From Clostridia bacterium (lineage in GTDB: Bacteria > Bacillota > Clostridia > Oscillospirales > CAG-272), in contig JAGBIF010000046.1 of assembly GCA_017935065.1 (NCBI GenBank), positions 86,220 to 150,219 on the forward strand: a DNA stretch of 64,000 bases, read 5' to 3'. The stretch's first letter is position 1, and each line of letters opens with the position of its first letter. Shown piece after piece: positions 30,848 to 37,970 of this stretch. Made by a program: the position numbers and the translations under genes. The notes beneath the pieces were generated by a model that ran no database searches, was not told the DNA's origin, and worked only from the letters and a program-made list of their open reading frames with translations.

Positions 30848-30875
30848 TAAAATTTAAATTTGTTGTAAATGTATA

Positions 30876-30904
30876 TTGAAATTCTCCTAAAAGATATGTA
30901 TAAT
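30876..30904 (+). promoter_or_regulatory. Promoter of the secreted helical protein gene
   Basis: TTGAAA (30876-30881), 17 bp, TATAAT (30899-30904). Confidence 0.7.
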
Positions 30905-30940
30905 TATTATGTAAATATATACCTTCGGGAGGATTTTATT

Positions 30941-31915
30941 ATGAAGAAAAGAAATATAGCAATCCGCGCTCTCTCTCTTATGCTTTCGATAGCGCTTGCT
31001 GTTTGCGCATTCGCGACGCTTTCGTTTGCCGCGGGCGAGGCACAGGCGTTTGTCAACGCGGTAAATACCTTAAACGGTTTTGATACCGAGACTGAGCTTG
31101 AGCAGAAGCACGAGGCGCTTCTTGATGCGGACGAGAAGCTTGACGCGTATCTTGCAATCAGCGGACATACGGTTAACGATTCCGCGGTAAAGAGCGCCTG
31201 CACTACGCTTACCCAAATAAAGACGGAAATGTTCATAAAGTATGTCGAGCTTGCGTTTGATTACAACGAGGATGACGATTATCCCAATACCAGAAAGTAC
31301 CTTAACAGAGCAGAGCTGCTCGTTCTTGAAATAGACAAGACCGACAGAAACGCAAGCGCGCAGCTCTCTACCTATAATTCCATTTGCGCCGAGCTTAAGG
31401 AGCCTGAGGAAACCTGCGCAACCTTCATTCTTCGCGTTGAGGAGGCTCTTGCCGCAACCAGCTACGGAGTTATGAAGGAAAAGTACGAGGCGGCGCTTTA
31501 CCTTGAGGGCGATATCACGCTCGAGGGCTACGAGGGCATTGAGGAGGCAAAGGAAAAGCTTGTCGAAATCGAGACCAAAATAGTTACTGCGGTAATTTCC
31601 GCCAAGGGCTTTATCGATGCGGTGGATAACATATACAGCGAGAAAAACGTTATAGTCGGAGTGAATAAGGCAAGGGCCGCTTACAAGGGACTTGACGCAA
31701 CCATAGACGGCGTTCCCGAGGCAAAGGAAAGGCTTGATTCGATAGTACGCACTCACGATAAGGCTGCCGATGCGGGCAACGAGCTTGCAAAGGAGACCAG
31801 CACTCTCGTTTACGCGCTGGTGCTTGGAACGGGTACCGCCGAGGGCAGCGGTGAATTTGATATCGCCGCGTGGTTTTCCGATCTTGTAGACAGCGTTATG
31901 GGTATGTTTAGCTGA
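30941..31915 (+). CDS. Secreted all-helical protein of unknown function
   Basis: 324 residues. The ATG at 30941 follows GGGAGGATTTT; longer frames upstream run through the promoter and are rejected. A Sec signal peptide ends near AFATLSFAAGEA. The mature part is entirely helical, rich in Glu, Lys and Ala, with repeated helix-turn units such as AFVNAVNTLNGFDTETELEQK split by short loops, resembling alpha-solenoid or FIVAR-like repeats. No LPXTG, lipobox or membrane anchor is seen, so it is probably released or loosely cell-associated. It is flanked by its own promoter and terminator. Family not recognised. Confidence 0.75.
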   Translation: MKKRNIAIRALSLMLSIALAVCAFATLSFAAGEAQAFVNAVNTLNGFDTETELEQKHEALLDADEKLDAYLAISGHTVNDSAVKSACTTLTQIKTEMFIKYVELAFDYNEDDDYPNTRKYLNRAELLVLEIDKTDRNASAQLSTYNSICAELKEPEETCATFILRVEEALAATSYGVMKEKYEAALYLEGDITLEGYEGIEEAKEKLVEIETKIVTAVISAKGFIDAVDNIYSEKNVIVGVNKARAAYKGLDATIDGVPEAKERLDSIVRTHDKAADAGNELAKETSTLVYALVLGTGTAEGSGEFDIAAWFSDLVDSVMGMFS

Positions 31916-31929
31916 AACTGAAAACCGAC

Positions 31930-31966
31930 GGGCTGTCTCAAATGCGAATTTGAGACAGCCCTGTTT
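31930..31966 (+). terminator. Terminator after the secreted helical protein gene
   Basis: GGGCTGTCTCAAAT (31930-31943) and ATTTGAGACAGCCC (31948-31961) form a perfect 14-bp stem with a GCGA tetraloop, followed by TGTTT. Confidence 0.85.
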
Positions 31967-32028
31967 AAGACAGTCACCGCTTTACTTTAATATTCAATTA
32001 ATCAGAGCCCTGTAAGGAGCAAAAACAG

Positions 32029-33663
32029 ATGGATTTTCCTATTAAGAATTTCAGACGCGTATTTTCCTGCAACCATAGACGAGACCTGCGCGTAAGGCTT
32101 GCCGAGATGAGCTTTACCAGCGACCTTTACGACGGCAACCGAGGCGATCTTTATCCCGTGGTATATAAGCGAGGTGAGCATACCGAGCACTGGGGTGACG
32201 GCACCTATACCCATACTGTAAGCGATGGCGATCCCTTCGTCGGCAAGGACGTGTATTCGGCACTTGAGGAGGTCTGGGAGGCAGGCGTGTCTGAGGATGA
32301 GAATACACCGCCCAAAACCAGTGATATTGATTACCGAAGAGGCGCGCGCCCTGCGTTTATAGAGCGCTTCTTTGCATCGCTCTCGCCCTTCGCTACTTAT
32401 AGAATGACGGTGCTTTCGCTTGGTGAATACTCGGAGGTCGGCTTTACCTTTTTCTCAAGCGAGGATGACGGAAGCCTGCGCTACGAGGTGCTTCTTGTGA
32501 GGGGTGAGCATTCGTTTTACATTGTCTTTAATTCACCCGAGATGTCAGCCAGCTGGAGCAAAAAGGTACATAAGCTGGATGCGCCCATGACCGAGGCTGA
32601 TGAGCCCTTTAACCTTGAGGTATCGCTTCGCCCCGGAGCGTTTGATATTTACGTAAGAGATAAGCATACCGTTCGCTTCATATGCTCGTTCGGCTCTGAA
32701 AGCTTTAAATGCTCAAATGACGAGAGGGCTATGAAAAATATGGGTGTTGCCCTTCACGCGGGCGGTAACGTCAGAGTGACGGGTATTGACGCATCAATCG
32801 ACTGCGGGCTCGGTCTTGCGGATATGAGAAGCGTAAGATATGAAAATTCCGAGATTATGGTTGAGGGCGGTAAGGTCTACTTCACCGCAAGCATCCGCCG
32901 TATATGGGGTACGCATCAGGGCGTGTTCTCTTGGGTGCCTGGCACCTCTGAGATAGATATGGTGGGCGCGCTCTTCTTTGACGCGGGTGACGGTGTGGCG
33001 TGTGACGATGTCGCGACCTCGCTTATATTCAACCGAATGGATAAAAAATGGTATCTCAACGTGGCGTCCTTCTCACACGGACATATTGTCGGAAGCGCAT
33101 CCTTTGAAAACGACGTGAGGTTTGGCGTAAATACCGTCGACATCAGGCTTATGCCTCTTATGAAGGATATTACGGGTCCCGAGGATGAGCTCTGGCTCGG
33201 TAAGGATCACGATGAGGACCCCGACCTTATGTATGATGAAGATAGAGGCAAATGGCTCTATTCAATATGCAGACACGACGGCACCACGAGGCGCTACCGC
33301 TATCACTTCTTTGAGTCGGACTATCCCGACCGCGACTTCAAATTCGTAGGCAAGGGAATGATAGGCGAGGAGACAGGCGGTTCTATTATGAAAATAGACG
33401 GTACGGTTTACTTCATCTGCGGAAACAAGGCTAAGGGACCGTCGGACTATCGCGTATACAGGTGGGGCGAGTTCGATAAATACGAAAATCTCACCTTTGA
33501 CTATCCCGACGGTGGCTTCCGTGGCTGGGGAACCATAATGCCTATAAAAATAGGCACGCGCGAGAGATACTTCCATCTCACTTTTGACCGCGTAAGAATG
33601 AGTTCCTACGATTGGAGCTACGGTAATATCTACCTCTTTGAGGCAGACAGCAAGAGGCTGTGA
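32029..33663 (+). CDS. Cytoplasmic beta-propeller/glycosidase-like protein, function unknown
   Basis: 544 residues without signal peptide or membrane segment. The N-terminal 250 residues form beta-rich, jelly-roll-like sequence (YRMTVLSLGEYSEVGFTFFSSE). The C-terminal half has blade-like repeats: DEDPDLMYDEDRGKWLY, GGSIMKIDGTVYFICG and GWGTIMPIK. The pattern -DPDL-YDE--GKWLY is reminiscent of GH43/GH32-type five-bladed propellers, but the usual catalytic Asp/Glu set cannot be placed with confidence. AAGGAG lies before the ATG. Its stop codon overlaps the PAP2 gene start, so the two are translationally coupled. Confidence 0.6.
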   Translation: MDFPIKNFRRVFSCNHRRDLRVRLAEMSFTSDLYDGNRGDLYPVVYKRGEHTEHWGDGTYTHTVSDGDPFVGKDVYSALEEVWEAGVSEDENTPPKTSDIDYRRGARPAFIERFFASLSPFATYRMTVLSLGEYSEVGFTFFSSEDDGSLRYEVLLVRGEHSFYIVFNSPEMSASWSKKVHKLDAPMTEADEPFNLEVSLRPGAFDIYVRDKHTVRFICSFGSESFKCSNDERAMKNMGVALHAGGNVRVTGIDASIDCGLGLADMRSVRYENSEIMVEGGKVYFTASIRRIWGTHQGVFSWVPGTSEIDMVGALFFDAGDGVACDDVATSLIFNRMDKKWYLNVASFSHGHIVGSASFENDVRFGVNTVDIRLMPLMKDITGPEDELWLGKDHDEDPDLMYDEDRGKWLYSICRHDGTTRRYRYHFFESDYPDRDFKFVGKGMIGEETGGSIMKIDGTVYFICGNKAKGPSDYRVYRWGEFDKYENLTFDYPDGGFRGWGTIMPIKIGTRERYFHLTFDRVRMSSYDWSYGNIYLFEADSKRL

Positions 33664-34388
33664 TGAGAGACGGAGAAATGCTTGATAAGGAGCTTGAGGC
33701 GGATAAGCTGAACGGTATAACGCGAGCGTCGGAGCCGACGGGCGGAGTGCCGACGGATACCGCCGAGGAAAACGGGGCGGGTGATCCCCCCGAGACCTGT
33801 GAGGTCACAGAGACGAAGCCCGAGGACGAGACTGCCGCCGTCACCGAGCGGGGTGACGGGACAACGGCGGATGCATATATTCCGAAAAACAGGACCGAGA
33901 GGGTTATGCTTGCGGTTTATAAAAGCACCGAGCTTACCGCCTCGCTTAAAATATCCTCGATGGCAATCGTTGTTCTGACCGTCTACGCGCTTCTTTACGA
34001 TCTTGTTCTGGCGCTTTCCTGTGCCGATTATTATCATATCGTCGCGGTGCTGGTCACAACGGGCGTGCCGTTCGTTGCGGTAAGCGTTATGAGACGGCTT
34101 CTGAATTCAAAAAGGCCCTATGAGCTATTGCCCTTTTTCAGTACACCGCCAAAGGCGAAGCTGGGGCAGTCGTTTCCGTCAAGACACGTCTTTTCGGTAT
34201 TCGTTATAGGCTCGGTGCTGCTCGCGAGCAACCTGACGGTCGGACTGCTTTTGCTTCTGGCGGGTATTCTGCTGGCGGCGGTGCGCGTGCTTCTCGGTAT
34301 TCATTTTGTCAAGGACGTGGCGGCGGGCGCCGTCATAGGCGTAATATCAGGCATCGGCGGTGCGCTTATCTTCGGCCTTTTCGGCTAA
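33663..34388 (+). CDS. PAP2-family membrane phosphatase with acidic N-terminal extension
   Basis: 241 residues. Residues 1-75 are acidic and low complexity, with no signal. From residue 95, about five membrane helices carry the PAP2 signature: KRP (150-152), PSRH (172-175) and R208-x5-H214-x3-D218. These are the active-site residues for dephosphorylating lipid phosphates such as undecaprenyl pyrophosphate or phosphatidate. The ATG overlaps the upstream TGA (TGATG). The acidic tail is unusual for the family and could be a cytoplasmic regulatory segment (inference). Confidence 0.88.
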   Translation: MRDGEMLDKELEADKLNGITRASEPTGGVPTDTAEENGAGDPPETCEVTETKPEDETAAVTERGDGTTADAYIPKNRTERVMLAVYKSTELTASLKISSMAIVVLTVYALLYDLVLALSCADYYHIVAVLVTTGVPFVAVSVMRRLLNSKRPYELLPFFSTPPKAKLGQSFPSRHVFSVFVIGSVLLASNLTVGLLLLLAGILLAAVRVLLGIHFVKDVAAGAVIGVISGIGGALIFGLFG

Positions 34389-34494
34389 GGCAGGCTTTTT
34401 GCGAGGAACCTCGGTAAGCACCTTGCCGAGTGCGGATACCGCCCAAAATAAAATTATGTCGCCTGCCCAATGGGGAGGCGGAGAGGAGAATAAT

Positions 34495-35181
34495 ATGTTT
34501 GTAAGATGGTTGACACAGGCAGGGCTTGTATTTGATAACGGAAGGATAACCGTAATGGTTGACCCCTATCTTTCAAACTCGGTAGGAGAGAGATGCCCCG
34601 AGAAGAACAGGCGCATTCCCGTCGACGAGAGTATGTTTGATATTGAGCCCGACGTTATTATTATAACGCACGAGCATCTTGATCACCTTGATCCTGAAAC
34701 GCTCAAGAGATTTCTTGATAAGGACAGACGGATCACGGTGCTGGCACCCTATAATGCGTATCTTAAGCTCTCTCTGATGGGTGGCGGTCACAACTACGTT
34801 ATGCTAAGACCTGGCTCGGTATGGTCGCAGGGCGGAATTGCCTTCTATGCGGTAAGAGCCGAGCATAGCGATCTTTGCGCCGCGGGATATATTCTTGACG
34901 ACGGAAAAAAGACCTACTACGTCAGCGGTGACACGCTCTATAACTATGACGTTATTGACGACGTTATCGACCTTTGCGAGGACGGAGTTGACTTCGCCTT
35001 CCTTCCCATCAACGGTGTCGGTAACAATATGAACGCGCGTGACGCGGCAGACTTTGCCGAGGAGATAGGCGCAAAATGCGCGATACCTCTGCACTACGGT
35101 CTTTTTGACAGCATCTCACCCGATGAGTTCGATTTTGAGGACAAGCTCGTGCTTAAGCCTTATGAAAGGATAGAGCTTTAA
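34495..35181 (+). CDS. MBL-fold metallo-hydrolase, UlaG-like
   Basis: 228 residues. The start at 34495 follows AGAGGAG; a longer frame upstream overlaps the PAP2 gene and is rejected. Metal ligands are in THEHLDHLD (H59, H61, D63, H64), with H124, D146 in VSGDTLYN and H200 in IPLHYG. This is the compact metallo-beta-lactamase fold of UlaG-like hydrolases; L-ascorbate-6-phosphate lactonase activity is one possibility but the substrate is not indicated. It is probably part of the upstream unit. Confidence 0.88.
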   Translation: MFVRWLTQAGLVFDNGRITVMVDPYLSNSVGERCPEKNRRIPVDESMFDIEPDVIIITHEHLDHLDPETLKRFLDKDRRITVLAPYNAYLKLSLMGGGHNYVMLRPGSVWSQGGIAFYAVRAEHSDLCAAGYILDDGKKTYYVSGDTLYNYDVIDDVIDLCEDGVDFAFLPINGVGNNMNARDAADFAEEIGAKCAIPLHYGLFDSISPDEFDFEDKLVLKPYERIEL

Positions 35182-35289
35182 GGGAAAGGGCCTCGTTGGG
35201 GCCTTGGGGGCTTCTTATGAGGCATAAGGGCGCCACGCGACAAATACCTCCCTCTATAGGGCAGAGAGAAATATTATTAAACGCAAGGC

Positions 35290-35388
35290 GGATCGGGGAC
35301 AGATGTCCTGATTCAAAGCGGGGAAAGTACGGTGAAAATCCGTCGCAACAGCCATTGCCGTAATGGATTTGGTAGACTGCCACGGGCG
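35290..35388 (+). promoter_or_regulatory. Cobalamin riboswitch aptamer
   Basis: The core GGGGAAAGTACGGTGAAAATCC (two blocks, 35320-35341) matches the conserved GGGAA...GGTGAAAATCC segment. The 3' box GGTAGACTGCC (35371-35381) corresponds to the end of the B12 box. The intervening CCATT/AATGG pair gives the expected internal stem. The 10-bp hairpin CACAAGCACG/CGTGCTTGTG follows at 35393-35421. It should sense adenosyl- or hydroxocobalamin and lower expression of the downstream transport genes when B12 is plentiful. Confidence 0.8.
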
Positions 35389-35575
35389 AGGACACAAGCA
35401 CGCGCACAGTGCGTGCTTGTGCATATCGCAAAGGCAAAAGAGAGGCTATCAATAATCTTAAGTCGGAATGCCCGCCCGATCCTGAATATATAGCGTTCCT
35501 TGGGCATACGGGGGATCCTTATATACAGATTAGTCTCATTTTTAGTAAATGGCTTTCTTGTAATAAGTCTACCGA

Positions 35576-35602
35576 GAGGGTGCCCTACGGCATCCTCTTT
35601 TT
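35576..35602 (+). terminator. Terminator in the leader downstream of the cobalamin aptamer
   Basis: GAGGGTGCC (35576-35584), CTAC loop, GGCATCCTC (35589-35597), then TTTTT. It lies about 190 bases after the aptamer and 85 before the lipoprotein gene, so it is the likely expression platform. No antiterminator pairing was worked out. Confidence 0.75.
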
Positions 35603-35687
35603 GCCTTTTGAATGTAAAAAACAAATACAAACAAAAGGAGTAAGTTTGTGTGTATAATCTTGCGAATACGCACAAAGTTCGAAGAAA

Positions 35688-36149
35688 ATGAAAACAAAGA
35701 TTTGCAAATCGTTAGCATTTGCGCTGATTTTAGCGCTTGCTATCTCGCTTGTATCCTGCTTTGGCGGTGTCGGAAGCGGTAAGTGTACCGTTGTGCTTGC
35801 CGTCGGCGATGAGGTAAAGGAGTACACAGTGGAGCTTGATAAGGTGACGGGTGATGACGGACTTATGCCTGTGCTTCGCTACCTTAATGAAAATGAGGGT
35901 GTGGCTCTTGATTATACCGAAAGCACCTACGGAGCTATGCTTAAATCGGTCGGCATTGTGGTGCCCGATGCGACGAGAAATGAGTATGTGAAGATCTACA
36001 CCTCAAACACCCTTGATTTTGATACTAGCACCTATTTTGAGGAGCTTGAATACGAGGGAACGAGGCTCGGCACATCGGGGCTTGGCGCGTCGGGTATGAC
36101 GGTTGACGGGGGCGGAATATACTACCTCACCGTTGGTAGCTTCGGGTAA
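35688..36149 (+). CDS. DUF4430-like lipoprotein, probable cobalamin-binding component
   Basis: 153 residues. Signal peptide with lipobox LVSC (Cys24). The mature domain has the DUF4430 (transcobalamin C-terminal-like) layout: DDGLMPVLRYLNE, a YGAMLKSVG segment, VKIYTSN and GTSGLGASGMTVDGGGIY. DUF4430 is related to the beta-domain of intrinsic factor and transcobalamin. With a cobalamin riboswitch upstream and an ECF S component 2 bp downstream, a role in capturing corrinoids at the cell surface is a good inference. Its ribosome binding site is weak (GAAG); a better AAAAGGAG at 35634 is too distant. Confidence 0.75.
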   Translation: MKTKICKSLAFALILALAISLVSCFGGVGSGKCTVVLAVGDEVKEYTVELDKVTGDDGLMPVLRYLNENEGVALDYTESTYGAMLKSVGIVVPDATRNEYVKIYTSNTLDFDTSTYFEELEYEGTRLGTSGLGASGMTVDGGGIYYLTVGSFG

Positions 36150-36151
36150 TT

Positions 36152-36733
36152 ATGGGTATCAAAAGACCAGCTCTTAAGTGCGCTACCGTAGGCATTATGG
36201 CGGCGGCTCTTGAGTGCGTAAAGCTTGCGCTTTCCTTTATCCCGAACGTTGAGGCGGTTACTCTCTTCTCTGCCGTGTTCGGATATTGCTTCGGTGCCCT
36301 TGGCGTGATTGCTTCAGTCATATTCGTGCTTATAGAGCCACTCATCTGGGGCTTTGGCACCTGGGTCGTTTCCTATATAATATACTGGCCGACGCTCACT
36401 CTGATTTTTGCCCTGCTTGGCGCGCGTAGGAAAAAGAAAGAATTAGACGGGGATATAATGAAAGAAAGGGCGGGTGGCGCGTATCCTACCTCTCTTGTGA
36501 TACTCGTGACCTGTATTGCGGTAGTAATGACCTTTCTTTTTGGCGTGCTTACATCGCTTGTCGAGGTCGGACTTTTCAGCGGCGCGTTTGATAATTTCCT
36601 CTTTCGCTTCGCTATCTACTATGCGCGCGGCGTATGGTTTTATCTAGCGCAAATAATAACGAACCTCGTGGCATTTCCCTTGCTCTTTGTTCCTCTTACG
36701 CGCACCGCACTCAGGATAAAGCCGAGGGTGTAG
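36152..36733 (+). CDS. ECF transporter S component, probable cobalamin/corrinoid specificity
   Basis: 193 residues with about six membrane helices, Ala/Gly/Phe-rich, typical of substrate-binding S proteins. A hydrophilic insert (GARRKKKELDGDIMKERAGG) lies between helices 3 and 4. It starts 2 bp after the lipoprotein stop with no separate ribosome binding site, so translation is coupled. S components need an EcfA-A'-T module, which is not in the window and must be shared from elsewhere. Specificity is inferred from the riboswitch rather than from residues. Confidence 0.75.
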   Translation: MGIKRPALKCATVGIMAAALECVKLALSFIPNVEAVTLFSAVFGYCFGALGVIASVIFVLIEPLIWGFGTWVVSYIIYWPTLTLIFALLGARRKKKELDGDIMKERAGGAYPTSLVILVTCIAVVMTFLFGVLTSLVEVGLFSGAFDNFLFRFAIYYARGVWFYLAQIITNLVAFPLLFVPLTRTALRIKPRV

Positions 36734-36760
36734 GCGCAGGCATTGAAGGGCGCAAATTTT

Positions 36761-36804
36761 AAGCGGCAGATACTTACCGATAGGGGTATCTGCCGCTTTC
36801 TTTA
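36761..36804. terminator. Bidirectional terminator between the ECF S gene and the TIR operon
   Basis: AAGCGGCAGATAC (36761-36773) and GTATCTGCCGCTT (36786-36798) form a 13-bp stem; TCTTTATT follows. It ends the plus-strand B12 unit and can also end the minus-strand TIR operon. Confidence 0.8.
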
Positions 36805-36829
36805 TTAATATGCTTTTTCGCGCTTGCAA

Positions 36830-37261
36830 TCAGAGAAATTTGAGCTTAACCGTTTCCTCGACGATATCAAGGTTTGTGCATATGAGTATGCACCCGCTTT
36901 GCGCAATTTTTGCGGGGCGGTTTTCGGGATTTGCTGAAATATAGAGGTTTGCATAGGCGCTTGCCTCGTCCTGCGTCTTAAAGGTTATAAATTCAACGCA
37001 TTTCGTTCGGTCATTATCCTGAATAAGTGATTGATACGCGGTTACCGTGACGGTAAAATCACCGCCCATTATCTCTATCATTGACGACATCATCCTATTG
37101 ATTTCGTCAAGCTCATCCTCGGTAGTGAGGACACCCTGAGATACAAGTCCCTTTGCCTTAAGGGCTTCGATGCTCTTATCTAAATCAAACGCCTCGGCAC
37201 ATCCCGCGAGTGATAATGTAAGAATGGTAAGCACCGCTACAATTGATATAAGCCTTTTCAT
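36830..37261 (-). CDS. Small lipoprotein, third gene of the TIR operon
   Basis: 143 residues. Lipoprotein signal with lipobox LAGC (Cys21). The mature part has a helical N-terminal half (IEALKAKGLVSQ, DELDEINRMMSSM) and a beta-rich end with FTVTVTAYQSL, ECVEFITF-like (KCVEFITFKTQDEA) and SGCILICT. AGGAG lies before the ATG. It starts 34 bp after the HAD hydrolase gene with no promoter between, and a terminator follows, so it appears to be the last gene of the TIR-NagB transcript. No family recognised. It may be only incidentally linked. Confidence 0.7.
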   Translation of the reverse strand: MKRLISIVAVLTILTLSLAGCAEAFDLDKSIEALKAKGLVSQGVLTTEDELDEINRMMSSMIEIMGGDFTVTVTAYQSLIQDNDRTKCVEFITFKTQDEASAYANLYISANPENRPAKIAQSGCILICTNLDIVEETVKLKFL

Positions 37262-37295
37262 AATATAACTCCTGTTAATTCTTTATATAGGCGGG

Positions 37296-37970
37296 CTAGT
37301 TAAGAAGAAGGCTCACAAGCTCGCGGTAATCAGAGACCAGCTTCATAGACGCGTCACAGGCGAGGAAGCGATCTCTTTTTTCTTTTGCGGATGCCATACC
37401 GATAAATCGGCAACCGAAGCTTACGGCACATTCCCAGTCTCTTGGGTGGTCCCCGATATAAAGGGTGTCTGCTGCATCCCAGCCGTTGGTCTCGCATAGG
37501 TGCCTTAGCATATAGGGTGAGGGCTTCATTCTTTCGGTATGAAGAGCCTCTCTTCCTATGACGGGGATATTATATTCGGTGATAATATTCGGCGCGAGGC
37601 TTTCAAAAAATCTCTCAATGCACTCGGGCGAATTGTTTGTGGCGATAGCGATTTTTTTACCAAGGGCGGGCGCGGTCTTTAGAAATTCAAAAAATCCGTC
37701 TACAAGAACTCCTGTCTTGAGCGCCTCGAGTTCTTCCTCGGTCGCCCACATATGAGCCTTTACCAGCAGGTCGCGCTTTATATCATCTGATAAATCGGAA
37801 TTTCTTATTAACGCAAAAGCATCAAAGGCATCATTTTGCTCTGTAAAGCCGATATTGTAAACATTTGTTAGATTATAAAGCCTTTTAATCAGCCTATCCA
37901 GACTATGATTTTCAAAGAGCTTGAAAATCGTTCCGTCAAAATCAAGAATTATATTTGGTTCATTATACAT
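37296..37970 (-). CDS. HAD-superfamily hydrolase
   Basis: 224 residues. Motif I is LDFDGTIF (nucleophile Asp10, Asp12), motif II is ATNNSPE, motif III Lys lies in RMKPSP, and motif IV is GDHPRDWE. The cap is an all-helical insertion after motif I, as in phosphoglycolate phosphatase-like enzymes, so a small phosphorylated metabolite is the likely substrate. The ATG lies inside the end of the TIR-NagB gene (22-bp overlap), so the two are translationally coupled. With a NagB-like partner, a sugar phosphate or ribose phosphate is an attractive but unproven substrate. Confidence 0.88.
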   Translation of the reverse strand: MYNEPNIILDFDGTIFKLFENHSLDRLIKRLYNLTNVYNIGFTEQNDAFDAFALIRNSDLSDDIKRDLLVKAHMWATEEELEALKTGVLVDGFFEFLKTAPALGKKIAIATNNSPECIERFFESLAPNIITEYNIPVIGREALHTERMKPSPYMLRHLCETNGWDAADTLYIGDHPRDWECAVSFGCRFIGMASAKEKRDRFLACDASMKLVSDYRELVSLLLN

